Below, piece after piece: positions 41,618 to 51,367 of a stretch of DNA of 64,000 nucleotides (the first letter of the stretch is position 1; every line of letters starts with the position of its first letter). The DNA lies in the NCBI RefSeq assembly GCF_050948215.1, contig NW_027488640.1, positions 186,001 to 250,000 on the forward strand, written 5' to 3'. The translations under genes were made by a program, and so were the position numbers. The stretch comes from Halictus rubicundus (taxonomy: Eukaryota; Arthropoda; Insecta; Hymenoptera; Halictidae). The notes below the pieces were generated by a model that had not been told where the DNA came from, ran no database searches, and saw nothing but the letters and a program-made list of their open reading frames with translations.

Positions 41618-42919
41618 GTAAGTAGTATGCAAGTTATAAAGTAAAGTAAAATATATAGGGTGTAACAGAACATATGAGAATGAGCTCAGGAACTGTGATT
41701 ATACTATACCTAAAAACAGTGAAAAATATTCATATAAATGAATGCTCTTTCTGTCTTTAGTTGTGAGATAAAACGAATTTTCTGTTTTAATTTTGTGACG
41801 CAAAAAATGTCTCTTTGAGAATGATCCACATAAGGATCGAAACATCGAGAAACATGTTTAATTAATTACACATTTGCTGTTTTTCTATAAATGATCGAAC
41901 CTTGCGCCGAAATCATAAAATTTATTATATACTTATGAGATATATCGGTTTACTGCAGTGTACGGACAGAGTTTGCTCTTTTTACAAAATTCGTTACATC
42001 TCTTAAACAAAGATAGATCAAGCATATGTTTATATGAATTTTTTCATTGTTTAAGATGTACAATCAGCTTCTGAAGTGGATTGCACATATTCTGTTACAC
42101 CTTGTACAATTTAAGTGTGTATAGACACATAAGACAATACACACAACATTATATCAGCGTGTAAAGTGTGTATACATATTATTATTAATATATAAGGTAT
42201 TTCTATGATTTTGTCCACTTTAATATCGTTGTTGTTTTTGCAAATTCAAAAAGTTTATTAGACTGAAGTAGCTTGGAAAAAAATTTGCAAAATTTGCAAA
42301 AGTTTGAAAATTCATGATAATTTAAAGGAGGCTATCAAGAAATACTTCATATGACCTCTATCACTCTCAAGACGAAGAAAATATTTCTATAGAGGTTTAC
42401 TTTATTAATTATGTTCTATGTCAAGAATTTTTCGAGCGACTGCTGACTATAGATGTAGTGTCCTCACTTCCAGCACGGTATTTCATTACCGTGAACTGTC
42501 GCCACTTGGACAGGCAAGGACCGTTTCTTGTAAAATAACAAAGACATTGGTAAGACAAGAAAATATTAAATTTATTAGTTTCCTTCAAATTATTATGAAT
42601 TGTTTGGTCATTTCAAGATCAACATACGTGTTTAAAATCCATTTTTATTAGCTACAATAGTAAAAATGTGTCGCTGTTATAAAAAAATTGTCGATGAACT
42701 TTGAAACATGAAAAAAATTTTCTTGACAGAAAAACATGAAAATGAAAACAACTATTTTTTTGTACATTTTTTAATCTGTAAAAGTAATGAAGACATTAAA
42801 ATGGATAAGATAAACGAAATACCTGGTATTCATTGTAATATGTAGTACAGACATAATACTGAATGTATACATTATGTATGAACGGATTATATAATAAGTG
42901 GACTGTTTTTAATTTCTCA
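41618..42919 (+). other. Intron of the MULE gene
   Basis: AT-rich, no gene or RNA recognised. It ends at the left CTCA duplication of the solo gypsy LTR inserted in this intron. Confidence 0.5.
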
Positions 42920-44113
42920 TGTTACGTATGGAGACGTTCTCCACGTTTATTTCGATTAGAATTTCTAATCTCTTTTCTGAGAACGAAAAGCGTCCCAACA
43001 GGCCCCTTTTATTAACGAAAGATACTGTATGCCTTCTTTATACCAAAATATCTAAACACTCCCTTCTGGCATCCGTTAATCAATATTCTGATAGGAAATA
43101 GCCCGGATAACCTTCATTAACCCCTTTCAACGAAAATCTAACTGAGCCCTGCTTTTCATTAGAAGTGACAAAAAATGTGACTGTGACCCTACGCGATATC
43201 AAATCTTAAACAGAGTACCCCTTTCATTTTCAAGGTATATAAACCCATTCGTTTTCATCCTCTTCGGTTAGTCGAGAAGCGGTTCAGTCAAGATTCAGAA
43301 ACGGTTCCGTAACGTTATAGTAATCGTGCAGTCACGTCGCGTTACAGAGTCAAGTCTAGTGAGATCGGGTTAAAGTCCCTTTCGAATCAATTCATAACCT
43401 TATAGATTCCGTTAGTTCGGTATATATTCTATTTGGCATTCAACAATCGCCATCTAACCCCGCATTGCCAGTGCGTCAACACCGTGCAACATAGGTAAAC
43501 AATTCCTCTAATTGTACATTTATTATATTCATTCGCGACACAAACAACAACACTTGTAGTAATTTCAATTCAGAATAAATTGTCTTGTTTGTTAACTCGC
43601 GTACCCTTAATTATTGCCTAAAATCCTAATATAATAATTGAACGTTCCCACACGATACAATCTAACCGCTCGGATTGTATCAATTAAATTATATAGAAGT
43701 TACGAGGCTTACTAATACTTAAATTCGATTCAACGAAGATTTCTCCAACCTAGTGGCTCCTCGATTTCGCATTGAGTGCGTCCACGAAATTATACCATCC
43801 TAGGCGGATCCCCGATTTCGCATTGGGTTCTTCCGCATCCTAGCAGCTCCCTGATTTCGCATCGGGTGCGTGCACGAAGTTTCATCCTCCTAGTAGCTCC
43901 TCGATTTCGCATCGGGTGCGTCTGCGTTTGACACCAACCTCCCAGAGGTTCCCTGATTTCGCATCAGGTGCGTCCTCGACGTCAACTATCCTAGCGGCTC
44001 CTCGATTTCGCATCGGGTGCGTCCGCGTACCTAACTAACAATTGAAACCATATTCCTGGGGTAAAAATCCCCTCGCCGGCCGCTCGCGCTGCTCATAGCC
44101 CTGGCTCGTAACA
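42920..44113 (+). mobile_element. Solo LTR of the 8.4-kb gypsy family, CTCA duplication
   Basis: TGTTACGTATGG...CTCGTAACA, flanked by CTCA at 42916-42919 and 44114-44117. It is 1194 bp against 1255 bp because two hairpin units of the minisatellite are fused out near 43856. It also has a ~20-bp difference near 43305-43340. It lies in an intron of the MULE gene. The small open frame at its start recurs in every copy of this LTR and is not a gene. Confidence 0.9.
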
Positions 44114-44304
44114 CTCAGAAGGAACATAAAATGTTAAAAAAAATGTTCTTCCGGAAGGTGTTTGATATGAAGGGGGACATAATGTGATACATGTGATGTG
44201 TGTGTGTATTCTCTTTTACGTACATATGTATATTATATCTCTTATATATATTATATTTTATTTCTATTCAATTCTACACAATTTGTATTTTATTTCCATT
44301 CAAG

Positions 44305-44367
44305 ATTTTACCTTCTAAACCACCAATTGCACAACTTTATATTATTCACATTGTATACATGGATACT
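44305..44367 (+). pseudogene. MULE gene short exon (QLY.IH motif)
   Basis: Between acceptor TTCAAG and donor GTAAGT, in phase with the previous exon, it reads ILPSKPPIAQLYIIHIVYMDT. This is the QLYTIH stretch that follows DGTF in MULE proteins. Confidence 0.7.
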
Positions 44368-44738
44368 GTAAGTATAATATGCATTATTAAAGTATGTTAT
44401 TTTAGTTTTTATACTATAATTGTATAATGTGTATAGGCAATATTAGGAAAATTGTATTTTGACTATAAAGGGTAACGAAAGAATTTATTCCTGAATCACG
44501 AGTAACGATATTATTTGAAGAAAAATTATTTATTAGTAACGAATAAATCTGTATCGTAATAAATAAATTCTATCTTTTGTCATTCGAAATTTTTACGTTT
44601 GTTTTAAATATCCCATTGTAACATTATTTATTTTGTTATTTTACTACACGCATAAAAGTGAATTTAATTTTTATTCGTTCCCTTTAATACATGTTAACTG
44701 CCTTATGATCAGGGTAAAAATGCACATCGTATTGATAG

Positions 44739-45178
44739 TGTAGGAAAAGGTGTTACAAGTGGGATCGAAACGATTTTGATGAATACTAAGGCTTTATTCG
44801 GGTTCACACTGCCTTTACAATTAGTTCCCGAACTCCTCGAGTCGCGGCTCTCTCTCTCTCTGCACTCTTTCAACTCTCGGACTCGAACGTTAACTCCCTC
44901 GCGATCGCGACCTACCCCGCATTTATAGCCGATCGTCGCCCAAATACATGTATAAGATCGGCTCGTATACGGGGCCCGCGGTCGTCGCACTTTTGTTGTC
45001 ATTCTCTCTCGCATAATCACACTCTCGCTCTCACTCTCTCGCTCGCTAGGGCATTCACCCGACGTGTGTTTGTTTCGCGAGGATCCAATGTCGGCCGCTT
45101 AGGCAAAAACGTATGCCGTTTTTACGTTCCTCGACCTAACCGTCGCATCGGTCGCGCCTAACGGTTCCGGCTCCTACA
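44739..45178. mobile_element. 440-bp solo LTR, ATAG duplication
   Basis: TGTAGGAAAAGG...CCGGCTCCTACA, flanked by ATAG at 44735-44738 and 45179-45182. It contains a CT-rich stretch and TTTATT (AATAAA on the other strand), suggesting minus orientation. Confidence 0.8.
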
Positions 45179-45246
45179 ATAGTAATACCAAATTTTAGAG
45201 CTTGTATTATACTTATTAAAGTTTTGCTTTCGAAGGGAGTGGGTTG

Positions 45247-47442
45247 TAACCGTTCTTTCCTACCGTTTCTACCGATTCGCGTACGCTGTTACTCGTATCT
45301 CTACTTCGCGTCTCGAGACTATCCCTAACCGTCTCGCAGGGCCGGTTACTACCCTAATTTCTCGAAGCTTGCACGTTCGCGAGCAGGAATGGATTCGTGC
45401 CTCCAGGCACTGGAAAGCGGCGAGGTATGGACGAGTTAAATGAGATATTCGTAGCCCAGATAAGGTAACAAAAGATGATATATTCTCGTAAGAACCATCG
45501 TGTGTGTTTGGATACAGTAATTCCAGGTACCGTGTGGAACAATAGGTCGGCCTCCCGTGCCGACGGCTCGCGACAAAGTATTATGAACGCGTGAAAGACG
45601 CTCGCGGTACGCTCGCTCGACTCTACGCCCGGTTTTCGGAATCGGTTTAGAAAATCACTCAGCACGGATCACGCCCCGCGACAAGCAGTTCGTGACCCGT
45701 CTGACCGCCCCTACACTCGGCCGGATAATCGTACGAGTGATCAGGATGGAGACAAACACGAAATCGCCGTCACTCCACGCTTCCAATGATTCTGCTCTTC
45801 GGCACGTAATCGTGGCCTCTAAGCAGTCTCGGGCGAGGCGGCGGCAGAGTGTCAGTGACCGTGCAAAGTCCGATCGCTCCTATCTGACCCGAAATCCGCG
45901 ATCGAACGACGTCGTACCCGTCAGACCATCCAGGCACCTGGACGATGTTCGGACAAGTGGCCTGAGTGGAGACGCACACTAAACCTTGGTCACTCCACGG
46001 AACGCACGAGTCTACCCTTTGGCATGATACATGGCCTCGGAGTATTCTCGGATATTGGTCACGGCAGAGTGTCCACGATCGTGCAAGGCGCGATCGTCTC
46101 GATTCAGTAGAGACGTGCACTAAACCTCGATTATTCCACGGGACCTATAAGTTCACCCTTTGGCACGATACGTGGCCTCGGAGTGATCTCGGACAAAGGT
46201 CACGACAGAATACTCGGGATCGTGCGATGCTCTTTCGTACCGATTCGGGGGAGACTCGCACTAAACCTCGGTCGCTCGACGGGACCCAGGAGTCTACCCT
46301 TCGGCACGATACGTGGCCTCGGAGCAAGCTCTGATAAGGTCACGACAGAGTAGCCGCGATCGTACGAAGTACAATCGCCTCGAATCTGGTCGAGACCCAC
46401 ACCAAACCTCGGTAATTCCACGGGACCCAGAAGAGTACCCTCTGGCACGGTGCGTGGCCTCGGAGTACCCTCGATTAAGGTTACGGCAGAAGAACCCTGA
46501 TTGTGCGAAGTGAAATAGTCTCGATCCAGACGAGACTCACAGAAAACCTCGGCAGTCCCTCGGAACCCAGGAGTTTACCCTTTGGTACGTTTCGTAGCCT
46601 CAGAGTACGCTCTGTTGAGGTTTCGGAAGAACCACCGCGATCATGCGATGATTGACTGTCTCGCTTCGACCCGTATAGTACGTACCGTATCTTTGAAACG
46701 ATACTTATACGTACCCTATACTAATATTTATATTTGAAGGACGAAGTGAATCTACTGTGTCTGTTCGACGCGATAATCGCACGCTTCGCGACGCGTTTCT
46801 ATCTCTGCGCGACGCAGTTCTCTAAATTTTACAAAATCGTGTCGTACCGACACACGGCGCCTTCCACTCGCCGTCGCTCCTAAATAGTACTCGCGACTTG
46901 CTCGCTGCAAGTAATCTACACTGACACTAGTAATGCTTCACTTCGGAATTGATAATTAAACATTTCTCGATCAATCTTTAGGCGAGTGAAAATTATGTAA
47001 TTTCGTTTGACTACTACGCGGTCACGTCCGAGAGTCACGGAGCTTTATATAAAACGTTTCGACAGTGCCACGGCGCGGTTTGCGCTCGTGACTCCTCGGT
47101 TTGAGGCGCGTACGCGTTGAGAGCAGGAAGGACGGTTTGCCTTGCTCTGCCGAGTCGGTTTGCCTCCTCGAACAGGTACCGTGTTTCGTCGAACAGACAC
47201 AATTCTTAAACGCGTGTTTCTCGGACCGCTTCCAGACGTAGAGTGCTGGATCGCTGGCTCGCATCGACCTCCTTCGATCATTATCGAGTGGGGATCGATG
47301 CGTGCGCAACTCGACAAGGATCGCGATATCTCGCGATCCCTCACTATCTCCGGACTCGCGAACAACGTAGTATGGTACGGTGGTGGGGTCGTATCGCAGA
47401 CCGATACGTGCGGTATATGTGTATGCAACCGACACGGTTACA
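45247..47442. mobile_element. 2.2-kb LTR-like element (LTR-B), GGGT duplication
   Basis: TGTAACCGT...ACGGTTACA (9-bp inverted ends), flanked by GGGT at 45243-45246 and 47443-47446. No coding region is convincing. It contains 141-bp tandem units and shares its right ~400 bp with the copy at 1-1407. It could be a very long solo LTR or a non-autonomous element. Removing it with one GGGT gives an open MULE reading frame across the site. Confidence 0.8.
45790..46620. repeat. 141-bp tandem repeat units inside LTR-B
   Basis: GGCACGATACGTGGCCTCGGAG-type motifs lie at about 45801, 46021, 46162, 46303, 46444 and 46583. All but the first interval are 139-141 bp; the first is 220 bp. Compare 258 bp in the copy at 1-1407. 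Confidence 0.7.
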
Positions 47443-47641
47443 GGGTACAATATTTATATTGTGCGAAACATTAACAAAAGCTATGTATATAGCAATATGG
47501 AGGAAGATAAAAGAATTAGCTCCAATGCTTCATAAGAATTTGAAGTTTACGATGACTGACTATGAAACTGCAGCAATGATTGCATTGGAGCAGCAGTTTC
47601 CATCGAGCAGTGTAAAAGGCTGCTGGTTCCACTATAATCAG
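47443..47641 (+). pseudogene. MULE gene exon segment: second catalytic region
   Basis: FILCETLTKAMYIAIWRKI, then MTDYETAAMIALEQQFPSS and KGCWFHYNQ/GTTTAT. The Asp of TDYE and the GC.FH..Q block are standard MULE motifs. The segment starts in the right GGGT duplication of the 2.2-kb LTR-like element; its 5' continuation lies left of 45247. Confidence 0.8.
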
Positions 47642-47824
47642 GTTTATATAATTTTATAGGGAATAAAGTTTCTGTCCATAAAAAGATATAATTTTAAACT
47701 AATTGTACGTTTTATAGGCTTTATTACGAAAATGGTGCCATTTAGGTCTCTCAGATGCACCAACTAAAGTATTGTCAATGGCAATGACTTTAGCTTTAGC
47801 TCCTGCAGACCTCTTTCAAAAAGG

Positions 47825-48690
47825 TGTGACGGGTATCCGTCGGGGTGGAGGGAGTGCCGACTCAGCCGGCTGCCAGGGGTCGGTAGCGCCTCGAGGAGGA
47901 ATAACGGGTAGTCGTTTTTCGGGTGGAATACTCGTTTATTGTCCGTATTTTCTCTATTTACAGTGGGTGCCCACAGGTGGCGTGATTGCGGCGGTATCGC
48001 GGTGTTATCGCGGCGGATCGGTAGCGCGGCGGCGCGGTATCGCGGCGGCGCGGTATCGCCTCGGCGTCGGGGAATCGGTCAGGGGTTCGTAGGACGGTCA
48101 CGCGGGCTTGCGCCCCTCGGGGGAGGGATTCCGGCCCGTTTGCACGGTGCCGGCTCGGACGAGTTTCCCGTAGGCTTGCGCCCCTCGGGGGAGGGATTCC
48201 GGCCCGTTTGCACGGTGCCGGCTCGGATGAATTTCCCGTAGGCTTGCGCCCCTCGGGGGAGGGATTCCGGCCCGTTTGCACGGTGCCGGCTCGGATGAAT
48301 TTCCCGTAGGCTTGCGCCCCTCGGGGGAGGGATTCCTGCCCGTTTGCACGGTGCAGGCTCGGATACGGGAACGAGGGTGTCTGGCGGAAACGGCGGTTTC
48401 GGCAGGAACGGGGTGCGGTCGGGTTGGAGGTACAGTGGAGGGCTTACTCGGCGGTCGCTCTTGCTCTCGCATGCCTGGCCTCAACTGCCCCGATTCCTGC
48501 TTCTCGCGGCCTACTTATCCTTCCCACCGCTCACTTCCACTCGCGAGCAGCCGGCTCGTCGCGGCGGCCACCTTGCGGCCGCGACGAGAGGCTGTGCTCG
48601 GCCGCGGTCTCGGCGCGCTCGCTGGGAGTGGGGCGGTGGGAGGCGCGGTGTTAGGCGGGGAAGTCGCGGGCCTTAGCTATACCCGTTACA
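47825..48690. mobile_element. 866-bp solo LTR in a MULE exon, AAGG duplication
   Basis: TGTGACGGGTAT...ATACCCGTTACA (12-bp inverted ends with one mismatch), flanked by AAGG at 47821-47824 and 48691-48694. It is GC-rich, with (CGGTATCG)-type runs near 47990-48066 and a 68-bp tandem repeat. Confidence 0.85.
48105..48376. repeat. Four tandem 68-bp units in the solo LTR
   Basis: GGCTTGCGCCCCTCGGGGG begins units at 48105, 48173, 48241 and 48309. Units are nearly identical, so the array expanded recently. Confidence 0.85.
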
Positions 48691-48994
48691 AAGGTTTCAC
48701 TGAAATTGAAAGAGAAGCAGCTTTTATTACCGCTGAGCATGCTGCAATTAAAATTTTTATCGAATACATACGATCCACGTGGTTGCCAAAAGCAGAAAAA
48801 GTTTCAGTATATGATTGTCCTATGAGAACAAACAATACCACCGAGTCTTACAATAATGTTGTTTCATTGAAGCTAGGAAGAGGAAAAGAAAAACATATGG
48901 ATATTTTTGGGTAATTCTTTCATTAATTTTATTTCGTTTATGCATTTTTATTTGTGTATAAAACAAAATTTTATAAAACGATTTCTCATCCAAG

Positions 48995-49185
48995 CTAAAT
49001 TAACTGTAAACTTTACAGAAACTCTAAAGCAACTAATAATAGATGAAGAAATTAAAATAAGAAGACTCAATAAAGGACAATGTGTACATCGTAAAAGCAA
49101 CAAGAAAAGTGTAATAAGAGATAATAAGATTGGAACACTACAAAAACATCTTGCTAGTGGAAGGTTTGATTTTGTCCTAAATGTT
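48995..49185 (+). pseudogene. MULE gene C-terminal exon candidate
   Basis: AKLTVNFTETLKQLIIDEEI then KIRRLNKGQCVHRK and NKIGTLQKHLASGRF fit the basic C-terminal tail of FLYWCH/MULE proteins. Its phase does not match the donor at 48911, so there is either another lesion or a different splice. Confidence 0.5.
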
Positions 49186-49506
49186 ATGCTTAGGTTCCTT
49201 AAACTACGTCTAATTGTTTTCTTTATAATGCTTTATAAAATACATAGATTAAAAAATATAATTACACATAAAAGATATTTACTTATTGTTTTTTAGATTA
49301 ACTTTGAAAGAGTTTTTATTATCGTTTCATAAGGGTCATAAGATATTAATGTATGGAGATTGTGAAGGTAAAGTATGAAAATTGGTGTAGACAAAAATAG
49401 GGATTGTTCTAATCGCTCATTGTTTTCATCGCACATTAGTTTTTCCCAGAACCGCAATGACCTCAGTCAAAATAAGCTTCCATCCACCTTTACTTTGAAC
49501 TGTTAA

Positions 49507-49663
49507 CACATTCACGACTGGCGGTTATCGAGTGAGACTTTTAGCTGTGTACCGCCTATAGCTGAATACCGTAAGGTTAAGAACGTAGGTCTACGACTAC
49601 GCTATCGGTATTTAGCTACAGAATTTGAAATGTCGTAGGACTACGTTACCTGTCTCGAATGTG
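49507..49663. mobile_element. 157-bp piggyBac-like MITE, TTAA duplication
   Basis: TTAA (49503-49506), then CACATTC...GAATGTG, then TTAA (49664-49667). Further weak foldback inside includes TAGCTGAATACCG (49559-49571) against CGGTATTTAGCTA (49606-49618). TTAA target sites are the hallmark of piggyBac-type elements. Confidence 0.6.
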
Positions 49664-49667
49664 TTAA

Positions 49668-50511
49668 TAATTTAAGCACGCGGGACTGGTTAAAACGATG
49701 TGTAATGAGGATTCTCATAAAAAAATCATTTAATCTCTTTAAGAGATGTTCAAATCTCTGATGTTGATGTTTTAATCTCTTTTATTGATTTACTGAGGTT
49801 GCAAAATTTTCAACATTTTACTTATACGTAGACATCACCTAATTAATAATGCATTAATATTAAATTAATAATCACTTTAATAAAATATATAAAATATTTT
49901 CCTTATTTATAGCGGATCATGTTTGCACTACTCCAGAACCGATTTCTGTTATAGAAAATGAAATTACTGATCAAAATCAAAGTAAGTTAATACTTAAGGC
50001 GGTAGACTCGTTTCCAGAATTGCAAGGGTGCAGGATGCGCGTTCTCATTTCTCGATAATACAAAGATGGGATTTTTCAGCAGTGAAAAGTGCTAGATAAA
50101 AGATTAATCAAGGCCGCGATCGCCCTCGATAGTCCTATTTTTACGTTTATGAGGCGTAATTTGCATTATTCGGCAAGCATGTACCTATGAAAATAGCTAT
50201 ATGCGCAGTTGTATGCTTCTGAATAATGCAAATTGTCTACTGAAAACAAACTTTTTGTATTGCAATCCTGGAAAAACGACTTTACTTGATTAGAGACATA
50301 TTTAAGACGTCTCAGTGCTGTCTGGGTACAGTAGAGAGACAACATTTAACCAAACTATAATAACAACCGGTAAATCTACAATCTTAATAATTATTTAAAT
50401 AATTCCAGGCGCATATAAAAAATGTACGAAGAAAAGAATCAACGAAGAATTGGAGGACAAAAGTAAAATTTATATGGACTAAATTTAGTATTGCTAGAGA
50501 AGAACTCATTT
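49668..50511. other. AT-rich DNA, possible stray MULE exon
   Basis: No clear gene. After an acceptor-like TTTATAG, the stretch 49912-49981 reads DHVCTTPEPISVIENE and could be a further exon of the MULE gene, but it has no recognisable domain. The BEL/Pao element begins at 50517 after its CCTAC duplication (50512-50516). Confidence 0.35.
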
Positions 50512-50516
50512 CCTAC

Positions 50517-51303
50517 TGTTCAGGATTCAAGCTGTGGAATTCGGTGCCTATTGTCGAACTGGCGACCGCTATTTCATACGGTTTTTGTCGCGTATGTCAA
50601 CACGCGGCAAGAGCGCGTGTCGCCGTTGCTCGACACCGCGTAGCAACCGTTTCAATTCTCATTGGCCGAATTTCACAGCTTGAATCCTTCAAATTGAGAC
50701 AAACAAGGATCGTCCGATGTACGAGCTCCAATCACGGTGCTCCACATTCGACGGTCTTTGTTATTTAAGGCACCTGCGTATGCCTTCTCGCTCTCTTAAC
50801 GTTCTGAACGCTCATCAATCGCAAGGTATCGCTCTAGCACGTTTGATCGTCTGTCCGCTCTCGTCTCGATAAGTAGAGATTCTCATTTCTCGCGCTCTGA
50901 GACTCTCGCGATTTCGCATCATTCGGGAGCAGTATTCTCGCGATCTCCCGCGCCGCGTTACGTGCACTCTGTTTCGCGACAAGATTTCCGGCGTCCGCGT
51001 AGAAGATCTCCGTCTCGCGGCGGCACGCTTTTCGTGCCGCTCAAGATTTCCTCTTCGCGATCCGACGGCAGAAGTTTGCACGCGCAAGATCTCCGTACGT
51101 TCGCCGGCTCGCGATTCTCGTGCGCGCGTTCTCTCTCGCGCTCTCGAGTGCCTCGCACCTCGTGCGTCGTGACAAAGTAAAATAAAGTGCATTTTCCCGA
51201 AGGACAAGGGTTTAATTCTCTCGTCTCTCCTTGCCTCCTCGCGCGCTCATTTCTGAGTGGTCCCGGCCCCCCGGCGACTCCGACCTTCGGTCGACGCCAA
51301 ATA
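50517..51303 (+). repeat. 5' LTR of BEL/Pao element
   Basis: TGTTCAGGATTCAAGC...GACGCCAAATA. A polyadenylation-like AATAAAGTGCA lies at 51182. It ends TA where the 3' LTR ends CA, so one terminal base has changed. Confidence 0.92.
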
Positions 51304-51306
51304 TTT

Positions 51307-51324
51307 TGGTCCTTCGAGCCGGAT
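51307..51324 (+). other. Primer binding site of BEL/Pao element
   Basis: TGGTCCTTCGAGCCGGAT three bases after the LTR. Its position and TGG start fit a tRNA 3'-end complement; the tRNA is not assigned. Confidence 0.6.
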
Positions 51325-51367
51325 CGTGAAGGGCAGGCAAGTGCGGGAGTGTGAAACCTCGCCGATC

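Larger units (their letters stand above)
47718..48910 (+). pseudogene. MULE gene exon split by a solo LTR
   Basis: 47718-47824 reads ALLRKWCHLGLSDAPTK...ADLFQK; 48691-48910 reads FTEIEREAAFITAEHAA then YIRSTWLPK, RTNNTTESYNN and KEKHMDIF. Deleting the LTR and one AAGG leaves the frame unbroken across the site. TNNTTESYN corresponds to the MULE block carrying the final acidic residue. Confidence 0.8.
40974..49190 (+). pseudogene. FLYWCH/MULE transposase-type gene, intron-containing, disrupted by LTRs
   Basis: Six to seven exon-like segments on the plus strand spell a FLYWCH zinc finger followed by a MULE transposase-like protein, in order: 40974-41266, 41359-41617, 44305-44367, a split segment around 45246 and 47443-47641, 47718-47824 with 48691-48910, and about 48995-49185. 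Splice signals fit at several junctions (TAG/GTATCC, CC/GTAAGT, CAAG/ATTTTA, ACT/GTAAGT, ATAG/GCTTTA). Proteins of this kind derive from Mutator-like elements and are common, partly domesticated families in insects. The first catalytic Asp of the usual DGTF motif is Ala here (YAAGTFS). Two LTR-like elements sit in coding segments, so the locus is broken. A first exon may lie near 40745-40868. An open frame there ends at a possible donor but has no recognisable domain. Confidence 0.75.
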
